Below, in pieces: positions 1 through 18,838 of a stretch of 64,000 nt of DNA. The notes beneath the pieces are model-generated. The model was not told where the DNA came from. It made no database searches and saw only the letters and a list, made by a program, of their open reading frames with translations. Position 1 is the first letter of the stretch; every line of letters begins with the position of its first letter. The position numbers and the translations under genes are program-made. Source of the stretch: Nymphaea colorata (lineage: Eukaryota > Streptophyta > Magnoliopsida > Nymphaeales > Nymphaeaceae); the NCBI RefSeq assembly GCF_008831285.2, contig NC_045138.2:33598769-33662768 (forward strand). Reading direction: 5' to 3'.

Positions 1-1
1 T

Positions 2-148
2 GCAGATGTGATTCTTGTGCTTCCTGTTAGAGCTTGGCCTGGAAGGAGGGTGTCGGTTGCAATAGCAAGAGGATCCTGTAAGAGGCAGAAAAGCAGGAGA
101 AGAAACAGCGGCTCAAGCAATAGCTGCGATAACAAGACACCCATTTAG
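2..148 (+). other. Open frame cut by window edge, possible 3' terminal exon
   Basis: One frame is open from the left edge to a TAG at 146-148 (48 codons). It begins ADVILVLPVRAWPGRR and ends with a basic, Ser/Asn-rich tail. It could be the end of a gene lying to the left, but I recognise no family and an open run this short can occur by chance. Confidence 0.12.
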
Positions 149-3100
149 CCTTCTCGCTCATTCATGATCTGAAACCAAGGATTTCCTTTTTGATTTATCA
201 TGCAGCGAAGCCATTCCTGCCGTTGGGGACTCGGCCATGTTGGTCTTTTATGTGCTGCACCAAACAACCCCCGTCCCTGTGGCGTCAATCCTCAAAATTA
301 ATACATCCGATGGTGTCCCTCAAAATGGACCAATCACCGGATTCAGCATTGAAGTAAGGGGATAGAAGACGACCAGGAGGCAAACCTATAAACCAACCAA
401 CTTGTATGCAATCAGATCTTCTTACTGTTCTTGTTTCTGAGACAATATCATGGTCAGATATAGGTTCAACTAAGTACATACCTACTTATCTGAACTAACT
501 GGCTAATGATCAAACAAGGACCCAATTCGAAACTCACTGGATTACGCGGTGTAGCGGATTTCGACCCATCCCCATCCAAAACCTGGCTTTGGTTTAGCAT
601 TTAAACTTAATGAGTGTTTATATGCTAAAGATAGTAACTGTGTTCAGACTTATATGATCATCATTCTCTTCATTAAGTGCCTTTGGATGTGAGATTATGT
701 TAAACTGATCTGTACACATGGATTTTGCGATTCAAGTGTGGCAGGATCGCAGGTTGCTTAAAGAGTCGACAATCATGATATCATCCCAGACTCAGATCGA
801 TCAACTTCTTAGGTGACTCTTTCAGAAGTGCACCCATGGAGAATGCAAGAACAAGTCAACCGTTAATTTGTTGCTCGTTCTGAACACTAGAACAACTCTG
901 GGATTTTGAGAATTCATAGCGAAGTGCCTGATGAAGAAAGGGAAGAAGACTCGAGATGCACGAGCTTTGACGTGCCCTGTTTTTTTAGGTCCACAGAAGA
1001 CAATTTGCGCACAACGGGGACGGGAAAGCAACAGTAAATGTCTTTCCTTTTCTCTGGCCTCCTCATAAATGAGGCTTACAGGAAAGGTGCCACAGGCCTA
1101 CCCGCATTTAAGAGTTGAAGAGCAAGGTTTCCTTTTTCTTTTTCTGACATTTTTTACTTTACTGAAGTGAAAAAGAAGTGCGTTTAAACAGAGGAGGTAA
1201 TTCTTAGTAGAAGATACAAGGCAGAAAATGTCACGGAAATTAAGCTGTTTTTCTTTAATCTAATGCTTCTTATAATTTTTTCCAACCCGATATTATCTTG
1301 CGAATGTGAATGGGTTGGATTCTTTCGGGAAAAAAAATGGTGGCAACTCACGCTAATTTGGTTTGCTAAAGAAAAATTCCGAAAGTTAAAATCCCATGAT
1401 CTGTAATGTAATACGGGTTCAGATAAGTGAAGCCATTGACTCGAAGATCTTTTTTATCTTTTTCTTTCCTTGAAAGTTAGATACAGATTCAATGCCTTTT
1501 GGGCCACGAGGAACACGTACATATAAGTAAAAGCTCGTGCATCTCGTCATACGAGTAATTTGTATGGATAAACAGCACTCACTGTAATTAATTTCCTGTT
1601 AAAAGCACTCCTAAACAATGTTTATCTTGTGTAAACTCAGACTATGAATTCTTTCATCTTGGCCCAGCCAGCGTAGAATTATAATTAGCTCATTCTGTTT
1701 GGGTGTTTTTCTTATTAATGCATATTATACGTGCATTTCCTCGTATATATGTAAACTCACGTGTGCAATTTATTAGTTCCTGAAACGTTTCGTGAAAAGG
1801 GTCTCTCCCACAACATTGAAGCCCAACGATTCAGCTATTTTACCTCTCAAAGCAACGGATTTTAACTGTTCAATTACCATGTTGATAAGAAATTCTTGTG
1901 AGATCACTTTTGGTTTAATTTCTGATCACTTTCTAAACGATTAATGTACTGATTTTTTCTGCACTGATCCTTTCTGATTCGGTAGGCCAGGGAGAAACAA
2001 AGAATTCCAGTTCCATGTATGCTGCAGACTTTCTACTTGGTGAAACGCTCGACATTCTCACGATTTTAAGAAGTACGACCAGTGTTAATGCTGAGACAGA
2101 AGATACTCCTTTTTGAAAATCTGTGTTCATGATAACTCACTGTTGGGGGCACTAGTTAAAAAAATGTGAATACAATTCCCCTCGTTCATTTTTCCGTATC
2201 TTTGTTTCCGCTCGGAGGGATCAGTCTGTAACTGTTCCATGAATCTTCATATATAAAACACTTAGAACACTTATTTAAAGTGTTTGATGAATCTGCTTCA
2301 ATTTTTTTAACATATTACAGAACAATTACAGGTTCTAGTAACATGGGAATAAGATGAGTAAATGCCAATATTTTTTTGTCTGTGTACAAGCACCGTGATT
2401 TGCTGGGCTCTTTGATCCTTTCCGTCTTCATCACAAGGGCCACCAAAGGAATGGTCTCTGATAAATTCAAGCACTACTTTCAATATTAAATACCTTGGTA
2501 GGTGTTCTTTCTCAAGGAAATTAAGGACTGATAGTCAAGTTTTCCGGGCATTAAAAGGCTTCTCCTTTACTGTCTTGTTCATATGTTTTCTCCTTGTAAA
2601 ATCAGTCCAACTTAATAAATTAATCCTGACTAATACATGAGGCCGCAACTTAACTATGTGATGGCAATTTGTCGAACGAGACCACAAACTAACTTATGCA
2701 ATATGAATCCCTTTCTGGGAATACTTACAACTTGTGCATATCCGTGACGCGTAATAGAATTTTGAAACTATAGATTCAATTATTCAAGCTCATTGAAATA
2801 ACTTGTTTTAGATAGGTATAGTTGCATAATCTTCTTTCAGAAATTACTTCAAGAAAATTTTACAAAACATTCTTTAGTTTTGTGAAAAATTTTGAACAGT
2901 AGGGTTTAAGTTTCCATAAGTTCTCCATAGCATGTCTGATTTCTTAAAAAACTACCCAATGCATGTCTAATTTTTTGGAAAAAGAAAGTAGAAATGAAAC
3001 GCAAAGTTGGAAAGAGCAAACAAATTTGTTAACTGGAAACTCCAAAGTCCTGTAAGGTGGCCTTTTTTATTTTTATTTTTTTTTTAATCTTTCGTCTTCT

Positions 3101-5884
3101 TTCTCGATTTGGTTAAACTGTTCGAATTTTTAATGATCACTTGGATGTTCATAAGGTTAAACTATTGTTCTCTTTTCTTCTTTCTTTTAACTTTGTTGGC
3201 CGTTGTCAAGTGCACCGATATCATTCGATTTCTTAAATCATAATTCTGAGGAACAAAAGACCGAGTCACTCGACTCCACAATGTATTGCTCTCAACTTGT
3301 TTAGTTTCTCGAAGCAATCTAACTCGCGATAGAAACTTTCCTCCACTTTCGCATGTAGCTGTCGACATATTTAAGCCAAAAAATATTGATTCTGTTCTTA
3401 ATCTTAAAAGTAAGGCGGCTGATACGTACCAGTTTACAAAAGATTGATATCTATAGGACTAGATCGGAAGTATAAAATACGTTTTGTAAAGTACCAAAAA
3501 TAATTATCTTGTCTTCTTCATCTCATAAAATTCATCCCAGATATCCCATTTTCATTTTTTTTTAATTTCCCATTTATATTGCATCTGTCAGTAGGATTAG
3601 TTTTTATCTCTCTGAGAGAGACAGAGATATTGAAATCCAGCTGTCTGCATTGAAAGTGCCATGCAAGCATTAGGTTTACGGTATATATACTAGTTCTTTA
3701 TACTGCATTTACCCATAGCTTTTAAATATTTAGATATCTGGCAACATTCGGCAGCCCGCTGATACTCAATTCTATGTTACATGTGCACCTACCAATATTT
3801 TAAGCTGTTTCATATAAATTAAAACATATCAATAGATGCAAAGTATATGAAAATATGGGGATGAAAACTCATTGAAACTTCAATGAATATACTGTTTTGA
3901 ATTTTATAATTCGAGAAAGCATTAAGGCTGCTATTTTGAAATATTATACAATTTAATTTGTGCCTTAAGTCATATAAATATAACTGAATGCATATAGAAT
4001 AGCACCCATGGTGCTTGCGGGGTAATTAGACACTCAAAGGCGCTAGAGAAACTAAAAGGCGGTTTTGTATCATTATTCGAGGTCGACTTTTGTTGGTAAT
4101 GTTACTTTCATTTTTCTTAATTTTGTACTTTTTATTTTTAATTTAGTAGAAATCACGGTATTCAAATTTTTAATTAAATCCAGTTCGCTCTTTCAAATCA
4201 TCCAGTTTGTTTGATATTTAAAGAGAAAAAACAAACAAACAAACCTAATAACCAATTTTAATACGAAAAAGAAAAAAAAAAAACCCTGGTCAGCTTAATT
4301 ATAGCCTGGTTAAATCAAGCTCCAACTTGTAAAAATATCATTCATATCTATGTCTTTGTTTAATTAGATAACTTCCATTTGGCTTGTGTTTCTGCTTCAT
4401 TCATCTCTACTGTGTTGAAATTGGTGGGTGGGTAGGAATCAAGGATGATTGAAGCATCTTCCTCATGAAAAAAAAAAAAAAAAACACAAGTACATTGTGG
4501 GCAGATAAATCCAAAGCATTTGCAACTACTACCACAAAATAATCTAATGAGTTGAAGTAAACGTTTCAACTAATATATAGAAGATTGGAGGAAACTAAAA
4601 AAAAAAGATTAAACTTCATGGATGAAGCCTTTCATTTTGAATCGTTCCACAACGGCCATCTTAAACCGAACCCGTTCGAGTCAAGATCATCTGAACTCTA
4701 GTTCTGGATGCAAACTTAAACTCAGATCAGATACTCTTTTTCATCGGCTGAATCAAGCACACTTGGTAAATCGACTTAAACGGCTCGGATTCGAGTCAAA
4801 TATCCAACACTGCAGCAAGTATCCTACAACTTCTATCTGGTTACAAGATCCAGTTGAGATTTGGATCATAACCGAGTGTCCATTAATAGTGAGACTAAAC
4901 CTGGATCCTACTGAGTATCAAATTCTCACTCGATTGCAGGTCTCATCTAGATTTACATTAACAAAAAAAAAAAAAAGGAGCATAACAGCTGTTGCGACTT
5001 ATTTCTCAAAAACATTAATGCGTCAGAGTGTCTTTTTGCGGAACCAATTCAACAAAGGCTGCTTAGAGAAATTAATGGAGATTGAAGGATTGCTAGATTA
5101 ACGAAGGCATTAATGAGTTTAAGATGAACGATAAGCTCCTCAAGAGAAGAACATGGAATTACAGATAGCCGTTCAACAATTGAGTGATTCACAAAAGCGG
5201 TTCACCTTTGAAATTTTACATTTTTGTGCTCAATATGTCAAGATAATTTTCAAATCACTGCTGCCAAAACATTTCTACTTAGAATTAGTAATTCTGACGT
5301 TTTTGAACAAGAGATTATTCAACGGAAAATCTTTGTTAGGGAACGAATCGTTCGACAAAAATTGCACCACTAAGTCAGATGGCGTTGATGAATGTCGGAC
5401 CTTCAGGATGGGAAAAAAGACACATTTAGAGGCAGAGCCTACACCTATATGTGAACTAAACCGATGGATATTCGGCAGATAAAGATAAATAAATCGTGTC
5501 CGAATCAGAACGTTCGGACATCAAAATAAAAGCAAGCTGGACATCAATGTGAAAGAATAAAAGCAACTAAATCAGATTTTTTGCTCAAATCCAAAGTAAG
5601 TGTACTGTCCAGGGGATCTTCTCGGCGCTTCGGATTCAACTGCTCCTGGAAAAATCTGATTAAAGTTGGATTGGCCAATGTTTGAATCTGAACGTGGATT
5701 CCTACATCCAGCCTGAAAGCTCGTGTTTGGATCCAAAATCCAGACAACGGCCTCACCAATCAGTGTTTGGATCCAAAACCCATTGAAGCGGCCGAAATCT
5801 AATTCTATTTCAACCATAGTTGGCTGACTCGTCAAGTTGGCTCGAAAATTGTTAGAGTCAGCTCGAATCGCTAAAACAATTGGC
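149..5884. other. AT-rich spacer, no gene recognised
   Basis: No reading frame here has a recognisable domain. The stretch holds poly-T and poly-A runs (near 3063-3086 and 4469-4485) and short degenerate repeats. About 4640-4980 resembles other GGATCC/GATCTGG-type dispersed fragments in the window. At 5728-5745 and 5763-5780 the phrase GTGTTTGGATCCAAAA occurs twice about 35-40 bases apart, which suggests repeat decay rather than coding. Confidence 0.4.
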
Positions 5885-6235
5885 CACGAGTCAACCTAGC
5901 CACAAGTCAAAGTTGGCTTGAATCACCCTTGACTCGGCCTGATTTGACTCTAACTGGGCTCTGATTCCCCGACTGAGACTGACTGAGTCGACAAATCAAC
6001 TCGCTGACATGACGGTCATATTTCAAATTGAGTCCAAGTTACATTAATTAAAACCTCAGCCGTCGGTGTCGAAAGTTCTTCTTTAAGGGCAACGTGGCAT
6101 TTGTTCAACCCACTCCTGAAAAAATGCAATATACAAAGGAGAAGCCGTGGAGCCGAGACGGCACACAGTGCGTCCGGTGAGTCAAACCGAACACGCCCAC
6201 GCGTTGACCACAAGCGCAAGCTACCAGCTTTGACT
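5885..6235 (+). promoter_or_regulatory. W-box cluster upstream of the receptor kinase
   Basis: Seven W-box cores (TTGAC followed by C or T, either strand) lie at about 5889-5894, 5905-5910, 5929-5934, 5944-5949, 6180-6185, 6204-6209 and 6230-6235, which is 430-780 bases before the receptor kinase ATG. W-boxes are the known binding sites of WRKY factors and are common in promoters of defence-induced receptor kinases. The sites are seen directly; WRKY control is inferred. Confidence 0.4.
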
Positions 6236-6382
6236 TGAGCGACATCGATCTTTTGCTTCTTCTGCGGGGCCCACCTGGCCATCGAAACGGCGAATGGTGG
6301 GGCCCTTTTCCCTCCCGCTGGCTGCTATATCCCATGCAATTCGCAACTTCATCCTCCTCCCTTCGTTTTCTTTGTGCCTCCT

Positions 6383-6424
6383 CCTTCCTTCCTTCCTTCC
6401 TTCCTTCCTTCCTTCCTTCCTTTC
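6383..6424. repeat. (TTCC)n microsatellite
   Basis: About ten copies of TTCC in the leader/promoter of the receptor kinase, inside a CT-rich stretch. A forward frame across it reads as repeated Ser-Phe-Leu-Pro, which is an artefact of the repeat. Confidence 0.9.
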
Positions 6425-6665
6425 TTTTTCCCCCCGTCAGCCCCTTATATGCCCGAAGCTCCACGCAGTCTTTCCTTTTAACGGCGAACAAGGCCATCGA
6501 GTTCTTTAATTTGCATGTTTAGCATGCCTTATGTTGATCTTCAGCGCGTGTAGATAGTTCTCAAGGTCCCTTACATTACATGACCGCGGCAACAAATAGT
6601 GTGGATGTAGATGCATCAAATTTGAAGACAATAGCTAGCCAGGCAGATCATGAACCGCTTTTGAG

Positions 6666-12668
<6,003 letters not shown>

Positions 12669-15600
12669 GTTTTGCTCAACAACATTACCAGTTTGTAAGA
12701 AGATTGCTACGAAACTGATTCGGGTTGCTCAGTGCTTCGTGTCTGTTGTTGAGTGAGTCTACCTCACATAGATTATTGTTTTGTTTTTTGTGATTTTTTC
12801 CGTCAGTGGGTTGGACCAAGCTTCTTCATTCTTTCCGGCGAACGTCCTCCCAAGAGTTAGCAGTACTGATTTCATCGAATGTTCAGAACTCTAAAACGTC
12901 GCCTCACCTTACAAACACAGCTAGCCTGAAAATTCGTGCTTAATTGATTTTATTTTGATCCCCTTTGGAACAGAGAACTTGATCTATTGCTCTAAACAAT
13001 TAACATTTAAACAAAAACTGTTGTTTTGATGAATGATTGAGACTTGATGATCTGGATAGTGGCCCTAATTACTCCCTGCTAGCGCCTCAAGCGAGGACCA
13101 ACCATTTAACTCTCAAATCAAGTAGAAGTGGGTACGTTGTGTTAACTCGAGGACAAACCAGCCCCCACGACATATGCTTTCCTTGTTCGTGCAAATTATT
13201 ATCCAGCAGAAACACAACACACAAAGAGGCAAAAAACAGATAGAAGACACAACTGTCACTCTTTCGCTTCCCCAAGTGAAGCACATAGCAGAAACAAGCT
13301 ACTAGTGCAGACAAGAAGACACAGAACAGAGTTCTGCAAATGAAAAAAAAAACCCACTTTCATTTTTTCTCACTGACAGGAGCTACAGTCAAATTGTCTT
13401 ATCTAGGCATACACAAAGGGCAATTAACACTGACATGGAATGGAAGGAGTAAAACAGGGAACAGTTCCGGTTCACTAGAATCAGACAACCAAAAACATCA
13501 CACCCATGAAGAAATTGCATCATATTCAGTCACCCTGTTGCTACCATTATCTCATAACACTTTGCACGCCTCTGAGGTAGTAATATAATTTCAGCTCATG
13601 TCTTTTCCAGATCATGTTCAGGAAATTAAGGGCTTGCTATCCTCGCTCGCCCTGAATCACTTCCATCCAAACGATTCTCAAACAAGTGATAGAACCAATG
13701 ATGGTAGCCGAGAACTCCGATAATGCTCATCCGTCATTGTGGACCTCTTTAAATGGAGACCGTATTTGACAGATTATGTTACTTGCTCAAGCAATGGCTC
13801 TCCATGTTCGTTCTTGAGCCCTTCGCAGTTGGGGGGATACGAAAACGAAAGGTATCAAAAACTGATCAAGTTTTAACTTTTTGCATGTGAATCGAGCTCG
13901 CACCTGTGAGCAATATAAACAGTCCCGCTGCAAATTAAGTGTGATCACACCCACCATGAGAGGTGGACTTGCCTATTTGTAAGACTCTTTTTCCATATTG
14001 TGCGACTGGGTTGGGGAGGGCCAGGTGGCTGCTGCCCATGTGAACACTGGTGAACCGCATCGCACCGACTTCTCGCTTGGCTCTACTTGCTGAAAAGTCC
14101 TTTATTCTTCATGTCATGGGAACAAGTGGTCTAGAATCTAGATTATGCCGAAGACTACAACTTTATAAATTATGAAAGAACACCGAAGTTTCAGTAAATA
14201 ATAGATTGCCTATCAACTTATAAGAGTTAATAAATAGATGCTCAAGTTGCAACAAAAACTACCAAAGAACCGCCAAAGAAACAGTTAAATTTTGACGCAA
14301 AATTGCAAAAACCCTTTTCATAAAGAACCACTCCTTCTTCGACCGACCAAACATATTTTCATTTTAAAGAAAGTTATTTTGTCATTTTATATCAGAAAAT
14401 ATCGTTTTTTGTCTGTTGGCATCTCTTTGAGAAGCTTTCTCAAAGATTAAGTCCCTTTCTTACATCTGTTTGTTAACTTTTAAAAGTTGACTGTGATTCG
14501 TTATGTACCCAAATGCTAGGCATCTTAGTTTTGTTTTTCTTTAATATAGTATTTTCGTTTCTCCTTTTCATTTATGAAAATTTTACGCCTAATGTTTAGA
14601 CGAAGCTTCCATGGGACTCGACCGATTTTTAGATTTGAAGCAGAATCCAGGTCCACACTCAGATGCCTTGTCAACCTCGAAAATCAGCAACACCCCCAAC
14701 CATTACCAGTTCACATAACTCGATAGCTAATACCAGTTCTACATGGATCTTTAGGTTTTTTGAGTTTAGAAAGTTAGATCTACGGAGCCCATGGCAATTT
14801 CCTACTTGACTCCATCAAACCAAGTACTCCAAGATCGATCAACATAGCTTATCCCAATTCCATAAACCTCATGGCAGCTATTGAATCATTGAAATTTTCG
14901 ACCCGAATAAGTGTGTTCATCTTTGAAAATTCATACCAAAACCTGTTTGTGTTTTTGACCCAGTTTATCTAATCTAACCACATTGAGTTCATGCCAACAA
15001 ACCTATATCTACTCATTCAGACATTCTTGGTTTGGCCCCACTTTACAATAACGGATACAGTCTTTCTTTGTCACTTCAATGTTTTTGCCCCCTAAGAGCT
15101 GAGTGGAAAAGGTGATGGTGGAGCTGCCGTCTACCACCACAGAGACAAAAGTTGAAATTAAATCTATTTCCCTTGCTGAACCTAGTGAATCCATTAAAAA
15201 ATACTTGAAGGAATTCGAAGTATAATTTTAGGAAGTGAAAATGGAAAACGGAGAACGTACTAAGCTAGCGTGATAAGACTCAAAATTATGATTCAAACAG
15301 AAGCTTTCAAGTAGAATTCTATTTTCTATAATCTGAAAGCCGGAATGCAGTATAAGTAGATGGAAATTCTTTCTTCTTTTTTTCTTTATAGATGTCTCAC
15401 TGGAGTTGTACATCCGTAATTTTCAAAAAGATCGCCGATGTCTTTCATTTTACGTTACACACGACTCAGATCACTTGATTTCGATTGCCTTCATCACACG
15501 GTGCAGACCGTCCCGATCAAAACCAAAGAAGAAACGTGAAGGAGAAAAAAGCAGAAACGAGAAAACGACGAGGGGACTCAAGTCGGGCTCAGGCGCCGAC

Positions 15601-16044
15601 GTCCTAAGTCGGTGTTCCGACTACGACCCACCTCACCCCGGAAACTTCCTCCACTTCCCGTTTCTAACCGAACCAAGAGCGACCCATCTCTCTAAAGGCC
15701 ATTGATCTTCACTCAACTGGCAACTCCTGGCCTCTCAACTAGCTAGGTTCCCCAGAAATTAACCAACCCCTTTCTCTCCCAGCAACTTCCTGGAAGCACG
15801 CTGCATTCACGTCCAGATTCGTCGCCACCGTCATGGAAAAGAGAGGTAGACAGCCAAGCTCGCCTTTATGTATCTTATTTAAAGAGCCAACCCATTCGCT
15901 TCCCTCTCTAAGAAGAAACCTGGTATTGACTTCGGTTGGTTCGATCTTCCTTTCCTTCTTTCAGATAAAACAGGAAGGAGGCGTCCGACCGCCTTCTTTC
16001 TTGCTTGCGTTTTTTTATTGGTTTCTCCTTTAGTAAGGCGATCA
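12669..16044. other. Spacer between receptor kinase and EF-hand gene
   Basis: It begins with the receptor kinase 3' untranslated region (T-rich to about 12800). I see no coding domain in 12800-15400. Bases 15500-16044 are more GC- and purine-rich and form the promoter and leader of the EF-hand gene. Confidence 0.4.
15876..15883 (+). promoter_or_regulatory. TATA-like box of the first EF-hand gene
   Basis: TATTTAAA, about 165 bases before the ATG at 16045. It is the best placed TATA-like word and would give a leader of roughly 130 bases. Confidence 0.35.
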
Positions 16045-16377
16045 ATGGAGAACTTCCAAGACTTGCTACCGGTGATGGGGGAGAAGCTGGGATCGCAGGG
16101 GCTGATGGAGGAGCTGTGCAGTGGGTTCAGGCTGCTGATGGACCAGCAGCGAGGGGTGATCACGCCGGAAAGCCTGAGGAGAAATGCCGGGGAGGCTCTG
16201 GGGATGAAGGGAATGACGGAGGAGGAGGCGGTGGAGATGGTGAGGGAGGGAGATTTGGACGGTGACGGCGCTCTCAGCCAGATGGAATTCTGCGTCCTCA
16301 TGGTCAGGCTGAGCCCGGAGGTGATGCAAAGGTCGTGGAGTCTGCTGGCGCAAGGGTTGGAAAATCTTGGTCACTAG
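16045..16377 (+). CDS. Single-EF-hand calcium-binding protein, KIC/PBP1-like
   Basis: Small calcium sensor of 110 aa, intronless. It carries DLLPVMGEKLG near the N-terminus, then LITxESLRRN-type and GMKGMTEEEA segments, and one canonical EF-hand loop at residues 70-81 (DLDGDGALSQME; acidic residues at loop positions 1, 3, 5 and 12), followed by FCVLMVRLSPE. This layout matches Arabidopsis KIC (which binds the kinesin-like calmodulin-binding protein) and PBP1 (which binds PINOID). The ATG at 16045 is chosen because the family homology begins at once; the frame is open further upstream but has no ATG there. It is slightly shorter than KIC because the C-terminus ends early. The second copy at 39671-40021 shares about 82% identity over 98 residues. 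It is probably cytosolic. Confidence 0.92.
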   Translation: MENFQDLLPVMGEKLGSQGLMEELCSGFRLLMDQQRGVITPESLRRNAGEALGMKGMTEEEAVEMVREGDLDGDGALSQMEFCVLMVRLSPEVMQRSWSLLAQGLENLGH

Positions 16378-17142
16378 CTCACTCACTCTCTCTGCGCATC
16401 GAGAATATAATCGTCGTTTTGGTCACAGCTTTTTAACAGGAGTTTTGGGTGCATTAGCCGGATTCTATTTTAGCAGTCCACTTGATTGTATGTGAATAAG
16501 AACGTTAACGTAATTGATTCTGCCAATATTATTTCTCTTGTCTATTTGCATTCATAATCAATCTCGGTCACCCGGAAGTCTGAGGAAATTTTCAATTCTT
16601 CGGTCTGGTTTTTTCTTTCCTTTGGAGAAATCTTCGACATGTACACATGGTCCGACTCAGTTTAAGTTCGTGAACGGAATCCACAAAAATGCAGATCGCA
16701 AACCGGATAAAAGACCAAGATTAGAATAGAAGTCTACAACTCGTAATCTCAAAGGCCAAATTGCCGCAAAAATGTAAATAAGTGTAATGGATCGAAGTTA
16801 AGTTAAAACACAAGTTTCCTGGTTTAATCTTCTTTCTTCAGGTTTTGACAGTGATGAGAGAGGAGTCCATGGAAACTGGAACCTTGTGATGGTCATGGCC
16901 TACACAACAGCACCGATCCCTCGATATAAACAGCCCTCAAAGACTTGCAGGTCGCCGCAGCTTTATACTTTGTGGCCGCGAAAGTGTTGAGTCATTTCCC
17001 GTGGTTGGTCCTTTAACGTGATCATGTTATGGAACTTAAAGTATATAGACTTCTTCAAAGGCTTGCACGGCTTTTCCTCCAAGGCATTGTTTGATGGCAA
17101 AAGTTTTGCCAAAAGAGTCCAGTTTCACCGATCTCATCTTTT

Positions 17143-17242
17143 GCCTATTTTTTTAAACAAGACTTCCTCAGGTCTTTGATCTCCTCCTCTTGGCCTATTT
17201 TTTTAAACAAGACTTCCTCAGGTCTTTGATCTCCTCCTCTTG
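17143..17242. repeat. Perfect 50-bp tandem duplication
   Basis: The 50 bases at 17143-17192 (beginning GCCTATTTTTTTAAACAAG) recur without a mismatch at 17193-17242. Two copies only, so this is a recent duplication. Confidence 0.95.
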
Positions 17243-17395
17243 GCTGTTTCGCGCTTCTTCCCGGCGCTGTTCATGCGCTTTGTAGTTGAGCCCGTTTTAC
17301 GACTGTTCAGATAATCTCATTAAGCATACATACCGTACGGTCTTAAAAGACACTTTTAAAGTTCATTTTTAAATTTGAATAAATAAACGACTAAC

Positions 17396-17398
<3 letters not shown>

Positions 17399-17461
<63 letters not shown>
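17399..17461. repeat. (TA)n microsatellite, about 31 units
   Basis: An uninterrupted TA run of about 63 bases, among the longest simple repeats in the window. Confidence 0.95.
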
Positions 17462-17462
<1 letters not shown>

Positions 17463-18838
17463 GGTTGAGAGAAAAATCAGAAAAAAAAAAGATATGATAT
17501 GACAAAAATATCCATCAATTTCCCTCATGATTGAGCTGGGCCGGAGCCATCATCAATATATGGTATTATTAAACATATCTCTTGCATAGGGCAGTATGCT
17601 ATGAAAGGCCAAAAGGTTTCACTGTCGGTAAAAAAAAAAAAAAACATAACTTTATTTTGAATATTCTATAAGTTCTTTCACTTAATCTAACATTGAAGGT
17701 GATGATAATATGATTAATTAAGCAGCGAAAATATGTTAAAAATTAGCCATCTTCACTGACGGAGCAATGGCTCATACAAGGCCAGCAAACAAGCAATGAT
17801 GGATATGGTTATATGTTTAGATTAACTTAACACTTGTAAACTGATCGTCCTTGAGGTATTTGGTTGAATTTTGCGGGCATGAAAATGTCAAAAAGGTCTA
17901 AAGTGTAGTCTTATCAAACAAATCTAAGTAAAAGGGTATATATCCGACGGTGAGATTCAACAAGAGCTAACTAAAACATTAAGATACGAAAAGTTGTACA
18001 TGGGCTTATAGTCGACCATGGCTGGCCTCGTTTGATTGATCTTTCAACAGTAGATCAAACCGTTAATCATAATCAGCCATTTTAATCCAACTAGGAAGCA
18101 CTTGGCGGAAATGAGTAACTTCTCAAAGTCTCTCGTTGGAGAAGCCACAGCAAGCCCCTACTGGCTACTAGCACGGAAGGTGGGGCACCCTAATTCCTCA
18201 AATCTCATAGATCCTCTACCTCAATACTTGAAAGAAAAATTCCAACCACTCATTAAGCAAGAAACAGTATTGGTCTTCGGATATCATTTGAAATCATGGG
18301 CAGCAATTATCTGATTTATGATCAAGGCCAAATTGTTTATCATGGCGAAATAGCGAAAACAGTGAATCATTTGGAGTTGCTGTTTTGATTGTTTTCAAAT
18401 GCTCTAAGCTTCAATTCGAACACACACACAGGGTGGCAAACCATTGCAAATGCCTGCAGATTCGGTTAGCAAATTTACCAACTGCTAAGTTTCCAACGAA
18501 GCCATTTGGACAAGGTGCAAAAAGTGACAACTTCCAGTCACTCAAAAAATTTCCTCTTGTTTCTGGTGATCTTTCTCGCCAAAGTTACTTCTTAATTGCA
18601 CACTTCGTGGAAAGAAAGTTATGAGTCGAATCCCGCCGTTTGGATGTGTTTATGAACAAACATCTCCATGTCAAATGTGTGCCCAAAAGAGGTAGAGAAC
18701 AACAAACCAAAATACATTTACCACAAAAAATAATACATCTCACAGACGACAGGAATCAAATTATACTTCAAAAAATAACCAGAAATGTTCAGAGAATGAC
18801 GCTCATACAATGATGTGATTCAAAAAACATAGCCAACT

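Larger units (their letters stand above)
16378..18838. other. Spacer between EF-hand gene and FQR1
   Basis: It contains the EF-hand gene 3' region, a perfect 50-bp tandem duplication, a long TA tract and AT-rich DNA. Two short forward frames at 18102-18314 and 18385-18624 show no recognisable domain. The two flanking genes converge here. Confidence 0.4.

Noticed and set aside
4622-5101. A + strand frame of 159 codons
   Set aside because: It runs through a poly(A) tract as poly-Lys, has no recognisable domain, and overlaps a repeat-like stretch.
6294-6509. Frames reading as repeated Ser-Phe-Leu-Pro
   Set aside because: This is the (TTCC)n microsatellite translated, not a protein.
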